DNA of 40,676 nt from Bacteroidia bacterium (GCA_026414605.1 JAOAIP010000014.1:1-40676), one strand, 5' to 3'; positions 24,757 through 33,759 are shown, numbered from the stretch's first letter. Notes: generated by a model not told the origin, from the letters alone. Program-made: numbers and translations.

Positions 24757-25165
24757 AAAATAAAACTTCAATAATTGCTTGATGAATATAGTTTTTAGTT
24801 AAGAACTAATTTTTATTTTCAAATTAAATTTGATTGAATCATATTCTATTTGACACAATTTCTAAATAATAATATTGAAGTCCAACTGAATCACCCCCTT
24901 TCAGGGCTTAAAATGAAATGTATTTGTTTCTTATTCCCTTGTGCTATTGTATTCCATTCCCTTAGGTGCTATGTATTGTTAGAATTAATCAAAGTGGCTA
25001 TGCTGCCTCCTTCCTTTCTCTTTTGAAAAGAGCAGGGCGATTTGGTTAATCTTATTCAATTCTTTTCCCTTTCTAATTTGATTAAGAAAAGAGAATTAAA
25101 GAGTGTGAGTTAATCGGACTTACTATGAAATAATTTCCTTAAATTTGGCTCAATAAAAAGTAAAA
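24757..25165. other. 409-base gene-free stretch with inverted repeats
   Basis: No convincing ORF or tRNA is seen. It holds CCCTTTCAGGG (24896-24906), CCCTTAGG (24959-24966) and an imperfect inverted repeat: GAATTAATCAAAGTGGC (24982-24998) against GGGCGATTTGGTTAATC (25035-25051). The loop of that repeat contains CTCTTTTGAAAAGAG. A further pair, AATTCTTTTC and GAAAAGAGAATT, follows. The G+C and patterning differ from the surrounding genes and suggest a decayed repeat or small mobile element. A TAAATTTG promoter box sits at 25140-25147. Confidence 0.5.
25140..25147 (+). promoter_or_regulatory. -7 box upstream of the SPOR gene
   Basis: TAAATTTG matches TAnnTTTG and is followed by GCTC, 18 bases before the ATG at 25166. 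No -33 TTG is found at the right distance. Confidence 0.45.
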
Positions 25166-25552
25166 ATGAAATCAGGTCTTTTGTTAACCCTTTTCTTGTA
25201 TTTAATCATTAATGCAAATGCACAAAATTCTATTTTTCAAAAAGATAGCATCAATATTCAAAATTTAATTTTAAAGAAAAAGCAATATCATCAAATGACC
25301 AATGGCAACTACGATGGTTATAGAATCAAGATTTTTTCTGACATTGATAGAAATAAAATGGAAAGAGTAAAATCCGATTTTCAAACAAAATATCCAGATA
25401 TTCCAATTTATGACGATTACATTCAACCCAACTTTATTTTGATAATTGGCAATTTTAAAACCAAACTGGAAGCCCACGAAACCCTCAAAAAAATTCAAGC
25501 AGATTACCCTAATGCATTTATTATCAAAACTAAAATTTTACCCAATCTTTAA
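25166..25552 (+). CDS. Small secreted SPOR-domain protein
   Basis: A 128-residue protein with a signal peptide ending NANAQ. Residues ~50-124 (GYRIKIFSDIDRNKMERVKSDF ... PNFILIIGNFKTKLEAHETLKKI ... AFIIKTKI) fit the SPOR fold, which binds denuded peptidoglycan glycans at division sites. No membrane anchor or other domain is present, so it would be a free periplasmic protein. Small SPOR proteins of this pattern are common in Bacteroidota. It is followed by the amidohydrolase after 56 bases, with no clear promoter between them. Confidence 0.8.
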   Translation: MKSGLLLTLFLYLIINANAQNSIFQKDSINIQNLILKKKQYHQMTNGNYDGYRIKIFSDIDRNKMERVKSDFQTKYPDIPIYDDYIQPNFILIIGNFKTKLEAHETLKKIQADYPNAFIIKTKILPNL

Positions 25553-25608
25553 AAAGTGTTTTTAATTTCTTCACTCTTCTTTTATTCAAATTTATTAAAT
25601 ACCAATGT

Positions 25609-28600
25609 ATGAAAAAATTTTCTCTTTTTGTCTTACTTATTCTTACATCACAGATATTTGCACAAATTACTTTTCCCAGTAATGAAGCCAGTTTTAATGT
25701 ATCTGCTACTTATGTATTTAAGAACGCTGTGATTCATCAAGATTATCAAACAACGCTTCCAAATGCTCATTTAGTAATTAAAGGAAATAAAATTTTAAAA
25801 GTAACTACATCAGAAAAGGATATCCCATCAAATGCTACCATCATTGATTTGAAAGGCAAACATATTTATCCTGCATTTATTGACTTGTATAGCGATTTTG
25901 GAATGCCCGAAATTAAAAGACAAAACAATTCAGGATCTTTCAAAGAAAATTACATCAAAGGGGCATACTATTGGAATCCGGCTATTAAAAGCCATTTCAA
26001 TGCTATTGATCATTTTTCATTTCAAAACGATAAAGCCGATGAGTATAGAAAAAATGGCTTTGCTTATGTTCTCACAGCACAAAAAGATGGCATTGTTCGT
26101 GGAACAGGTGCTCTTGTTGCATTAGCACGTCAATCTGAACACGAAAATATCATTCAAGAAAAATCGGCGGCTTTCTTTTCCTTCAAAAAGGGCAGTTCTC
26201 CACACTTTTACCCTTCTTCTCTAATGGGCAGTATTGCATTATTACGTCAATCCTTATATGATGCACAATGGTATTCTTCATTACCTGAAAAAAAAGAAAC
26301 CAATATCTCTTTAAAACATCTTAATCAATTGCTGAAACTGCCTTTAATCTTTGAATGTTCAAACAAATGGGATATTTTTAGATCTTACAATATCGCCAAG
26401 GAATTTGGTATTAATTTCATTTACAAAACTGCAGGGGATGAATACCAAAGAATCAATGATTTAAAATCTATTCGCCCTAAACTAATTGTACCTCTTAATT
26501 TTCCTGAACCTTATGATGTATCAGACCCAATGGATGCAGATATGATTCCATTAACGGACTTGAAACATTGGGAATTAGCCCCAACTAATCCTACATTTCT
26601 TGAAAAAAATAACATTGACTTTGCTTTCACTCTTGATGATGTAAAAGAAAAAAGTAATTTTTTGCCAACTCTACGAAAACTCTTGAAATACGGCATTTCT
26701 GAAAAAACGATATTAAAAGCATTGACTTATAACCCTGCTCAATTTATCAACGCAGATAATCAAATCGGTAGTTTGAAAGAAAGTTATTTGGCTTCCTTTT
26801 TTATTACGGATAAAAATATCTTTGATGAAAATGCCGTCATCATTGAACAATGGATTCTTGGAAAACCGCATATTTTCTATAATAGAGAAAGTGATAATTT
26901 AATTGGCAATTATACTTTTACAATCAACAATCAACCGCTATCTCTTCAAATTAGTGGTAATATCGCAGAACAAAAATTAGTTCTTAAAAAGGATACAACA
27001 ATCATTAAGACAACCGCTAAAATTCAATATCCAACTATACAATTTACAACTAATGATTCTATTTTCAAACTTTCATTTAGTGGAAATTTTATTCCAAAAG
27101 ATAGTTCTATCTATGGTGTTTTATTTGACTTTAAAAACAACCATTCTATCAATGTAGTGATTACCAAAAAAGAATCCTTAAAAGACACCCTTAAGCCCAA
27201 GAAAATTGAAATCATAAAAGATTATGGACAAATCTATTATCCTTTTTGTGCGTATGGTGTGCCTTACCCCGACACTTTAGGTTTTTTTGAACAAGTATTG
27301 GACAAACTCAAACATCGTTATGATGCTTTGCTCATCAAAGATGCTATTGTATGGACAAATACCAAAGATAGTGTATTAAATGAATACGATGTGTATATTG
27401 TGGATGGAAAAATTGTTCGTATTGCACCTAACATTGATGTCCCAAAATTAGCATTTGCTAAAATTATTGATGCCAAAGGAATGCATCTTACGCCCGGCAT
27501 TATTGATGAACATTCGCACATTGCTATTAGTGGTGGTGTTAATGAATGGACACAGGCCAGCAGTGCAGAAGTTCGTATTGGTGATGTGATTAATCCCGAA
27601 GATATCAATATCTATCGTCAATTGGCAGGTGGTGTAACAACCGCCCATCTCTTGCACGGATCGGCTAATCCTATTGGCGGACAATGTCAAGTTATCAAAC
27701 TAAAATGGGGATACAATGCTGATGAAATGAAGTACAACAGAGCCAAGCCATCAATCAAGTTTGCACTTGGTGAAAATGTAAAGCAAGGTAATAATCCACC
27801 ATCTGATAGATTCCCACAAACACGAATGGGCGTAGAACAAGTATTCAACGACTATTTTCATAGATCTATAAAATACCAAAAAGAATGGGCAAAATACAAT
27901 GCTTTGTCTGAAAAAGAAAAAAAGAAAATACCTCCACCACGCAAAGACCTTGAATTAGAAGCATTAGTGGAGATATTAGAAAACAAAAGAAACATCACGT
28001 GTCATAGTTATGTTCAAAGCGAAATCAATATGCTTATTCATTTAGCAGATAGTTTAGGATTCAAAGTAAATACTTTTACACACATTTTAGAAGGATATAA
28101 AGTGGCTGACAAACTCAAAAAGCACGGGGCTACAGCTTCTACTTTTAGCGATTGGTGGGCATACAAAATGGAAGTAATGGAAGCTATTCCATACAACGCC
28201 GCATTATTGACTAAAATGGGCGTTAATACTTGCATTAATTCTGATGATGCAGAAATGGGAAGACGACTCAATCAAGAAGCAGGGAAGTGCATCAAGTATG
28301 GTGGTTTATCACCTGTGCAAGCATTAAAATTGGTTACATTAAACCCTGCTAAAGCATTAGGAATAGACAAAGAAGTAGGCACTATAGAAGTTGGAAAATA
28401 TGCTGATTTAGTGCTTTGGACTGATTTTCCTTTAAGCACGAATGCAAAAGTGAAGTATACTATTATAGAAGGCAAAATTTTTTACGATGATGAAGAAAAC
28501 AAAAAGCGGGAAGAGTTGATACAAAAAGAATGTTCCCGAATCATTGAAAAACTCTTAAAAGAAAAGAAAAATGGAAGCCCTACACAAAAATACAAACCAC

Positions 28601-28644
28601 ATCCACACAAACTCTATCATTGCGATGATGTGGAAGTAGATTGA
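25609..28644 (+). CDS. Secreted double-domain amidohydrolase
   Basis: A 1011-residue exported protein (signal peptide ending IFAQ) with two amidohydrolase-type domains. In the C-terminal one, metal ligands are visible: His635/His637 (DEHSHI), a His in ITCHSYV, His825 (FTHILEG) and Asp879 (INSDDAEMGR). It ends like imidazolonepropionase-type enzymes (VGTIEVGKYADLVLWTDFPL). In the N-terminal one the HxH pair is replaced by Tyr94 and Asp96 (FIDLYSDFG), so it is probably non-catalytic. The arrangement is known for ~1000-residue Bacteroidota amidohydrolases of unknown substrate. The C-terminus (PHPHKLYHCDDVEVD) is rich in His, Asp and Glu and may bind metal. Confidence 0.88.
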   Translation: MKKFSLFVLLILTSQIFAQITFPSNEASFNVSATYVFKNAVIHQDYQTTLPNAHLVIKGNKILKVTTSEKDIPSNATIIDLKGKHIYPAFIDLYSDFGMPEIKRQNNSGSFKENYIKGAYYWNPAIKSHFNAIDHFSFQNDKADEYRKNGFAYVLTAQKDGIVRGTGALVALARQSEHENIIQEKSAAFFSFKKGSSPHFYPSSLMGSIALLRQSLYDAQWYSSLPEKKETNISLKHLNQLLKLPLIFECSNKWDIFRSYNIAKEFGINFIYKTAGDEYQRINDLKSIRPKLIVPLNFPEPYDVSDPMDADMIPLTDLKHWELAPTNPTFLEKNNIDFAFTLDDVKEKSNFLPTLRKLLKYGISEKTILKALTYNPAQFINADNQIGSLKESYLASFFITDKNIFDENAVIIEQWILGKPHIFYNRESDNLIGNYTFTINNQPLSLQISGNIAEQKLVLKKDTTIIKTTAKIQYPTIQFTTNDSIFKLSFSGNFIPKDSSIYGVLFDFKNNHSINVVITKKESLKDTLKPKKIEIIKDYGQIYYPFCAYGVPYPDTLGFFEQVLDKLKHRYDALLIKDAIVWTNTKDSVLNEYDVYIVDGKIVRIAPNIDVPKLAFAKIIDAKGMHLTPGIIDEHSHIAISGGVNEWTQASSAEVRIGDVINPEDINIYRQLAGGVTTAHLLHGSANPIGGQCQVIKLKWGYNADEMKYNRAKPSIKFALGENVKQGNNPPSDRFPQTRMGVEQVFNDYFHRSIKYQKEWAKYNALSEKEKKKIPPPRKDLELEALVEILENKRNITCHSYVQSEINMLIHLADSLGFKVNTFTHILEGYKVADKLKKHGATASTFSDWWAYKMEVMEAIPYNAALLTKMGVNTCINSDDAEMGRRLNQEAGKCIKYGGLSPVQALKLVTLNPAKALGIDKEVGTIEVGKYADLVLWTDFPLSTNAKVKYTIIEGKIFYDDEENKKREELIQKECSRIIEKLLKEKKNGSPTQKYKPHPHKLYHCDDVEVD

Positions 28645-28651
28645 ATACATA

Positions 28652-28678
28652 AATTGACAATTATACTTGAACAATTGT
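28652..28678. promoter_or_regulatory. Possible operator: AATTG/CAATT palindromes upstream of the methyltransferase
   Basis: AATTGACAATT (28652-28662) is a perfect 5+1+5 palindrome, and ACAATTGT (28671-28678) is a second one. Both lie just upstream of or over the -33 region of the promoter. A regulator binding here could set methyltransferase expression, but no C-protein gene is present. Confidence 0.3.
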
Positions 28679-28703
28679 AAATAATAAAAAGTCATTAATT
28701 TTG
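28675..28703 (+). promoter_or_regulatory. Promoter of the restriction-modification pair
   Basis: TTG (28675-28677), 18 bases, TAATTTTG (28696-28703) fit the Bacteroidota consensus, 19 bases before the ATG at 28723. Confidence 0.6.
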
Positions 28704-28722
28704 TCAATAAAAAATAAATAAA

Positions 28723-29910
28723 ATGGAAAAACTTGGATTTTTTGATTTAAATAAAATTTATCAGGGAGATAGTGTAGAATTACTAAAAAAAATACCTGAC
28801 AATTCAATTGATTTGATTTTTGCAGATCCTCCATATAACCTACAATTAAATGGAGAACTTTATAGACCTAATCAAACAAAAGTAGACGCTGTAAATGATG
28901 AGTGGGATAAATTTTCGTCATTGGAAGAGTATGATAAATTTACTTATTCTTGGTTGAAAGAATGTTTTAGGATATTAAAAGATAGCGGAAGTATTTGGGT
29001 AATAGGAACCTATCACAATATATTTAGAGTAGGTTATATTATGCAGAATATCGGCTTTTGGATACTTAATGATATCATTTGGATTAAAACTAATCCAATG
29101 CCAAATTTTAAGGGTACAAGATTTAATAATGCTCACGAGACATTAATTTGGGCAACAAAGTCAAAAAAATCAAAATACACTTTTCATTATCATTCTATGA
29201 AAGTTTTTAATGATGATTTACAAATGAGAAGTGATTGGGTAATACCAATATGTCAAGGAGATGAAAGAATAAAAGTTAATGGGAAAAAAGCCCATTCTAC
29301 TCAAAAACCTGCAGAATTACTTTACCGGATCATAATATCAACCACTAATCCAAATGATATAGTAGTAGATCCTTTTTCTGGAAGTGGCACTACAGCGGCT
29401 GTCGCAAAAAGGTTAGGGCGAAGATTCATTGCATTTGATAAAGAAGAATTTTATGTTCAAGTTTCTACTGAGAGAGTAAATAAAATAACGCCTATTTCTA
29501 ATCATTTATTAGAATATAAAGTAAATAAAAGAAAACCTAAAGTTTCATTTGGAAATTTAATTGAAAAAGGATGGATTAAAATTGGTGAGTATTTGTATTC
29601 CAAAGACCAAAAAAATAAAGCATTAGTGATCGCAGATAGTTCTATTGATTCTAATGGTTTAATTGGATCAATTCATAAAGTAAGTGCTCAAATTCTGAAA
29701 AAGGAAAGTAACAATGGCTGGACATATTGGTATGTTCTAAGAAATAATAAACTTATTAGCATTGATGATTTAAGATATGAATATGAAAAAAAGTATTTAA
29801 ACAAAAATGACAATGACAAGAACCTATTTGAAGCAACAGAAAATACAAATGTAGTCAAAGAACCTAATATTAATTTTCTTAACTATGAAAGAAATAATGA
29901 AATACAATGA
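28723..29910 (+). CDS. DNA N6-adenine methyltransferase, CcrM/M.HinfI type (probable GANTC)
   Basis: A 395-residue beta-class adenine methyltransferase: the catalytic motif IV (DPPYNL, 35-40) precedes the SAM-binding motif I (DPFSGSGTT, 216-224). The segment NDEWDKF and the C-terminal domain are characteristic of CcrM and M.HinfI. That domain runs from SFGNLIEKGWIKIGEYL (275-291), through GSIHKVSAQILKKESNNGWTYWYV, to ISIDDLRYEY. Those enzymes methylate adenine in GANTC, so that site is the best guess, from family resemblance only. About 35 low-complexity residues follow. The restriction enzyme gene overlaps its 3' end. Unlike alphaproteobacterial CcrM, it is paired with a nuclease. Confidence 0.88.
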   Translation: MEKLGFFDLNKIYQGDSVELLKKIPDNSIDLIFADPPYNLQLNGELYRPNQTKVDAVNDEWDKFSSLEEYDKFTYSWLKECFRILKDSGSIWVIGTYHNIFRVGYIMQNIGFWILNDIIWIKTNPMPNFKGTRFNNAHETLIWATKSKKSKYTFHYHSMKVFNDDLQMRSDWVIPICQGDERIKVNGKKAHSTQKPAELLYRIIISTTNPNDIVVDPFSGSGTTAAVAKRLGRRFIAFDKEEFYVQVSTERVNKITPISNHLLEYKVNKRKPKVSFGNLIEKGWIKIGEYLYSKDQKNKALVIADSSIDSNGLIGSIHKVSAQILKKESNNGWTYWYVLRNNKLISIDDLRYEYEKKYLNKNDNDKNLFEATENTNVVKEPNINFLNYERNNEIQ

Positions 29911-30754
29911 ATTTAGGGATATACTTAATAAAACTATTTTTGAAAAAACAAAAGTAGACCTACTAGAAAAAATTGCAGAATATCCCAATAGATATATTGG
30001 TTTATTTAGGCCTACAAAACCCAAAGCAAAAATACTTCAAAATTTACTTCAGTCACATGAAATTCGTTTTGGAGATGCTTTTGAAAACATAATAGAATCC
30101 TATCTTAAAATTAAAGGATGTGTATTCCTTCAAAAAAAATTTATAAACAATAAAAACGAATCTTTAAATGTAGATCTATGCTTTCAATTAAAAGATAAAA
30201 TTTACTTTGTTGAACTAAAAATAAGAGACGATCATGACTCAACCAAAAAAAGAGGACAAATACAAAATTTTGAGAAAAAATTAAATGTTATGTTATCAAA
30301 ACATAAGGAGAATCAATTGGTGGGAGTTTTTTATTTTATAGATCCTGATTTGCAAAAAAACAAAAATTACTATGAAGAGGAATTATCTAAAATGCATAAA
30401 GATTATAATGTTCAAACTCATATTTTTTATGGAAAAGAACTATTTAACTATCTCGGTTTAAATGATATTTGGGATGAAATATTAAAATATCTTGAAAAAT
30501 GGAAAAAAGAAATACCCGATTTGCCCGAAATTAATTTTGACATTGAGGCAGAACAAACTTTTGATGAAATAAAAGATTTAAAGCCACTTATTTTTCGTAA
30601 ATTATTTGAAAATGAAGAAATTTACAATCAAATTATATTAACTTTATTTCCTGAAAGAAAAACACTTAAATTACTTTATGACTATTTTTCAACAAAAAAA
30701 GAAACAATCTATAAAACATTATCAAATAGAATTAAAGAACTATGTCAATTTTAA
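29885..30754 (+). CDS. Type II restriction endonuclease, probable GANTC cutter
   Basis: A 289-residue protein with a PD-(D/E)xK nuclease core: Asp97 (SLNVDLCF) and Glu110-Lys112 (YFVELKIRDDHDSTKKRGQ), preceded by a helix with GDAFENIIESYL. Residues 210-289 are charged and helical. It starts inside the methyltransferase gene (ATG at 29885, 26-base overlap; ATG at 29897 is also possible), so the two are co-translated. By position it should cut the methyltransferase's site; I infer a HinfI-like enzyme but cannot confirm family membership. No control protein or Vsr gene is seen. Confidence 0.78.
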   Translation: MKEIMKYNEFRDILNKTIFEKTKVDLLEKIAEYPNRYIGLFRPTKPKAKILQNLLQSHEIRFGDAFENIIESYLKIKGCVFLQKKFINNKNESLNVDLCFQLKDKIYFVELKIRDDHDSTKKRGQIQNFEKKLNVMLSKHKENQLVGVFYFIDPDLQKNKNYYEEELSKMHKDYNVQTHIFYGKELFNYLGLNDIWDEILKYLEKWKKEIPDLPEINFDIEAEQTFDEIKDLKPLIFRKLFENEEIYNQIILTLFPERKTLKLLYDYFSTKKETIYKTLSNRIKELCQF

Positions 30755-30817
30755 TAAACATAACTAATGTATAAATCTTTTATTTTTTTGAATTATTTAT
30801 CCTTAATCCACTAATTT

Positions 30818-31432
30818 ATGATTTCTTTTCCTGATACAATTATTAGTTACAAACACAAAAGTTTTCAGCAACACTTACAAATTGAACGTTTTTATTTCAA
30901 GACCTATCAGCATATTGATTATGCTATCTATAAACAGGCAAGAATTCAACATCTCAAAAACATTAATGAGAATCATTTACTAAATCCACTGATTGATTAT
31001 CTCACTATCTATCAACCCAAAATAGCCGTATTTCCAGGAAGTTTTAATCCTTTTCATAAAGGACATTACAACATTCTTCAAAAGGCAGAAAGAATTTTTG
31101 ATAAAGTAATTATTGCATTCGGCGAAAATCCTGATAAAAATCCTAGAACATTCCCTATCCCATATACTATACAAAATAGACAAATAGAACATTACACTAC
31201 TTTATTGACTGACTTTATCGCACGATTACCTTATGATGTTACTGTCATCCGTGGATTGCGAAATTCCACCGATTTTCATTACGAACAAAATCAATATCGC
31301 TATATGCAAGAACTTTACCCAAAAATAAAAATCATCAACATCTTTTGTGATAAAATGTACGAACATATTTCATCATCAGGAATTAGAACATTACAAAAAT
31401 ACAATCAACATCACACTTATCTATTAGATTAA
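30818..31432 (+). CDS. CoaD-like adenylyltransferase with N-terminal extension
   Basis: A 204-residue nucleotidyltransferase. The C-terminal ~135 residues match phosphopantetheine adenylyltransferase: the ATP-binding motif FPGSFNPFHKGHYNIL (HxGH, His80-His83), IRGLRNSTDFHYEQNQYRYM and EHISSSGIRTLQKY. The enzyme converts 4'-phosphopantetheine to dephospho-CoA. The first ~68 residues have no counterpart in standard ~160-residue CoaD and look helical. The family body is a little shortened in the middle (between GENPDKNPRT and the RGLR motif). It may be the organism's CoaD or a related enzyme. The upstream neighbour is the restriction pair. Confidence 0.75.
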   Translation: MISFPDTIISYKHKSFQQHLQIERFYFKTYQHIDYAIYKQARIQHLKNINENHLLNPLIDYLTIYQPKIAVFPGSFNPFHKGHYNILQKAERIFDKVIIAFGENPDKNPRTFPIPYTIQNRQIEHYTTLLTDFIARLPYDVTVIRGLRNSTDFHYEQNQYRYMQELYPKIKIINIFCDKMYEHISSSGIRTLQKYNQHHTYLLD

Positions 31433-31512
31433 TTCTATTTCTGATTACAGTATTTTCAATTTAGGATTACTCATTAACCAACATTTTTATTTACTCTTAA
31501 AATCAAAAAACT

Positions 31513-32793
31513 ATGGTAGATCGTAGCACGCCACCACCTATTCAAAGCATTGATAAAGTAGAACTATTGCCTTTACATCAACACACATTTACTAATGACT
31601 TGAAAGTTTATTATATTACATCTAAAGAAAGTACTGTAATACAATTGAGTTTTTTATTCAAAGCAGGATGGATTCATCAATCAAAAAAATTACTCACGAA
31701 TGCTTTTACATCATTGTTACTTAATGGAACGTTGCATCATTCTGCTAAAGAAATTGCAGAGATATTAGAACATTATGGTGTGTTTTACAACATTGAACCT
31801 ACACCTGTTTACACCAAAATGCAATTTACATTTTTGAAAAAAAATATAGATGCTGTCTTGCCCATTTTAAGAGACATTATCAAATATGCCAATTTTCCAC
31901 AAGAAGAATTAGATATTTATACAAAAACACATATTGAACAATATCAAACAAACATCAAAAACGTGGCTATTGTAGCCCAATGGAATTATTCTAAAATCAT
32001 TTATGGAGATACGCATCCATTAAATAAACTACATACACCCGATGATTACTTAAAATTAAAACGTGATGATTTATTGCAATTTTTTACTACGCACATACAT
32101 CCTAAAAATGGTTTTATATTCATTTCAGGAAATATAGATGATGCTATTCTTAAAAAGTTAGAACATCATTTTGGCACTACTGATTTTCACCAATCACAAC
32201 ATACATTTGATGAAACAGTACCCTTGCCTAATTCGTATGAACAACACATTTATAATCAAATTCCTGATGCTTTACAATCGGCTATAAAAATTGGAATGCC
32301 TATTGATATTCATTCTCATCATCCCGACTATTTTGATGGCATTATTGCTAATACATTATTAGGTGGTTTCTTTGGTTCTCGCTTAATGAGTGTAATTCGT
32401 GAAGAAAAAGGATATACTTATGGAATTTATTCTGCTATCAACTTTTTTAATACCTTTTCTGTATTTACAGTGAGTGCCGAAGTAAAAGCAGAATACACAC
32501 AGGCGTGCGTGGATGAAGTGATTCATCAAATAGAATTACTTCAAAAGGAAGCCCCATCAGAAGAAGAAATGATGGTGGTGAAAAATTATTTATCAGGCGA
32601 GATATTAGATACCACCGATGGTATCTTAAAGCAAGACAATGTTTGGAAAGCCATCATAACAAGGCATTGGAACCAAGACCATTACAATCAATTCTTAAAT
32701 CGTATTAAAACCATTACTCCCGAAGATGTTTCAAACATTTTCAAAAAATACATTTCTACAGATAAATTAAAGAAGTGTATTGTAGGGAAATAA
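31513..32793 (+). CDS. M16-family zinc-protease-like protein lacking the zinc motif
   Basis: A 426-residue M16 (insulinase/processing peptidase) homologue. The segment that should carry HxxEH reads LTNAFTSLLLNGT (~61-73), with no His or Glu, so it cannot bind zinc. The C-terminal half keeps the R/Y signature (GGFFGSRLMSVIREEKGYTYGIYSA). M16 proteins often work as an active/inactive pair encoded side by side. Here no active partner is adjacent, since the neighbours are a CoaD-like gene and nth. There is no signal peptide, so it should be cytoplasmic. Confidence 0.87.
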   Translation: MVDRSTPPPIQSIDKVELLPLHQHTFTNDLKVYYITSKESTVIQLSFLFKAGWIHQSKKLLTNAFTSLLLNGTLHHSAKEIAEILEHYGVFYNIEPTPVYTKMQFTFLKKNIDAVLPILRDIIKYANFPQEELDIYTKTHIEQYQTNIKNVAIVAQWNYSKIIYGDTHPLNKLHTPDDYLKLKRDDLLQFFTTHIHPKNGFIFISGNIDDAILKKLEHHFGTTDFHQSQHTFDETVPLPNSYEQHIYNQIPDALQSAIKIGMPIDIHSHHPDYFDGIIANTLLGGFFGSRLMSVIREEKGYTYGIYSAINFFNTFSVFTVSAEVKAEYTQACVDEVIHQIELLQKEAPSEEEMMVVKNYLSGEILDTTDGILKQDNVWKAIITRHWNQDHYNQFLNRIKTITPEDVSNIFKKYISTDKLKKCIVGK

Positions 32794-32864
32794 TTAAAGA
32801 TGAGCGATTAGCCCTATTTACTAATCCCTTATTACTCAGCACTTCAAACTTAACCACAATAATG

Positions 32865-33003
<139 letters not shown>

Positions 33004-33009
33004 TAATGC

Positions 33010-33030
33010 GTTCTTTGTGGTAAAATATAA
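33010..33030 (+). repeat. Dispersed intergenic motif, copy 3 of 3
   Basis: GTTCTTTGTGGTAAAATATA, closely related to the copies at 8394-8410 and 22229-22250. It follows directly after the GAAAGT inverted repeat. Confidence 0.5.
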
Positions 33031-33108
33031 CCTTAATAGTAACTCTAAAATTTTATCGTTTTTGTGTAATCAGTGCGTGCTATTATTTATCAAATAAACT
33101 ACAAAACT

Positions 33109-33759
33109 ATGTCCACACTTAAACAAAGACAAGAAAAAGCAAAAAAGATATTTGAGATTTTTGAAAAACAATTGCCCCATCCTACAACTGAATTGCACTA
33201 TCGTAATGAGTATGAATTATTAGTAGCCGTTATACTTTCTGCTCAATGTACAGATAAGCGAGTCAATCAAATCACACCTGCTTTATTTGAAGCATTTCCG
33301 AATTTCACTACTTTAGCCAAAGCCACACCAGAACAAGTATACCAATACATCAAATCTTGTAGTTATCCTAATAATAAATCCAAAAATTTAGTGGCAATGG
33401 CTCAAACAATTGTCAATGAGTACAATGGAAAAATTCCCCAAGACATTGATGAATTAGTTAAAATACCTGGTATTGGAAGGAAAACTGCTAATGTTGTGCT
33501 TTCTGTAGCGTTTCAGCAAGCCCGATTGGCAGTAGATACACATGTATTTCGTGTTTCTCAAAGAATAGGACTGACCAAAGATGCTAAAAATCCTGAAGAA
33601 GCAGAACAACAATTATTAAAAGTAATTCCCACACATTATTTATCCAATGCTCACCATTGGCTTATATTGCACGGAAGATATGTTTGTACAGCCCGTTCCC
33701 CAAAATGCTCTGAGTGTAAGATAAAAGAGTACTGTGATTATTTTAAGAAAAATAAATAA
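33109..33759 (+). CDS. nth: Endonuclease III (DNA glycosylase/AP lyase)
   Basis: A 216-residue base-excision repair enzyme that removes oxidised pyrimidines. The helix-hairpin-helix LVKIPGIGRKTANVVL carries the catalytic Lys125, and VDTHVFRVSQRIG carries Asp143. The C-terminal [4Fe-4S] cluster motif is complete: CTARSPKCSECKIKEYC (Cys-x6-Cys-x2-Cys-x5-Cys). LLVAVILSAQCTD is the usual N-terminal segment. A GTG start at 33073 is possible in frame, but the ATG at 33109 gives the normal family length. A hairpin with a T-rich tail follows the stop. Confidence 0.95.
   Translation: MSTLKQRQEKAKKIFEIFEKQLPHPTTELHYRNEYELLVAVILSAQCTDKRVNQITPALFEAFPNFTTLAKATPEQVYQYIKSCSYPNNKSKNLVAMAQTIVNEYNGKIPQDIDELVKIPGIGRKTANVVLSVAFQQARLAVDTHVFRVSQRIGLTKDAKNPEEAEQQLLKVIPTHYLSNAHHWLILHGRYVCTARSPKCSECKIKEYCDYFKKNK

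Noticed and set aside
24757-25165. tRNA, small ORF or insertion sequence in the largest gap
   Set aside because: No cloverleaf, no open frame of useful length and no transposase similarity; only repeats were supported.
28723-29910. Methyltransferase as a solitary cell-cycle regulator like CcrM
   Set aside because: It overlaps a PD-ExK nuclease gene, which points to a restriction-modification system instead.
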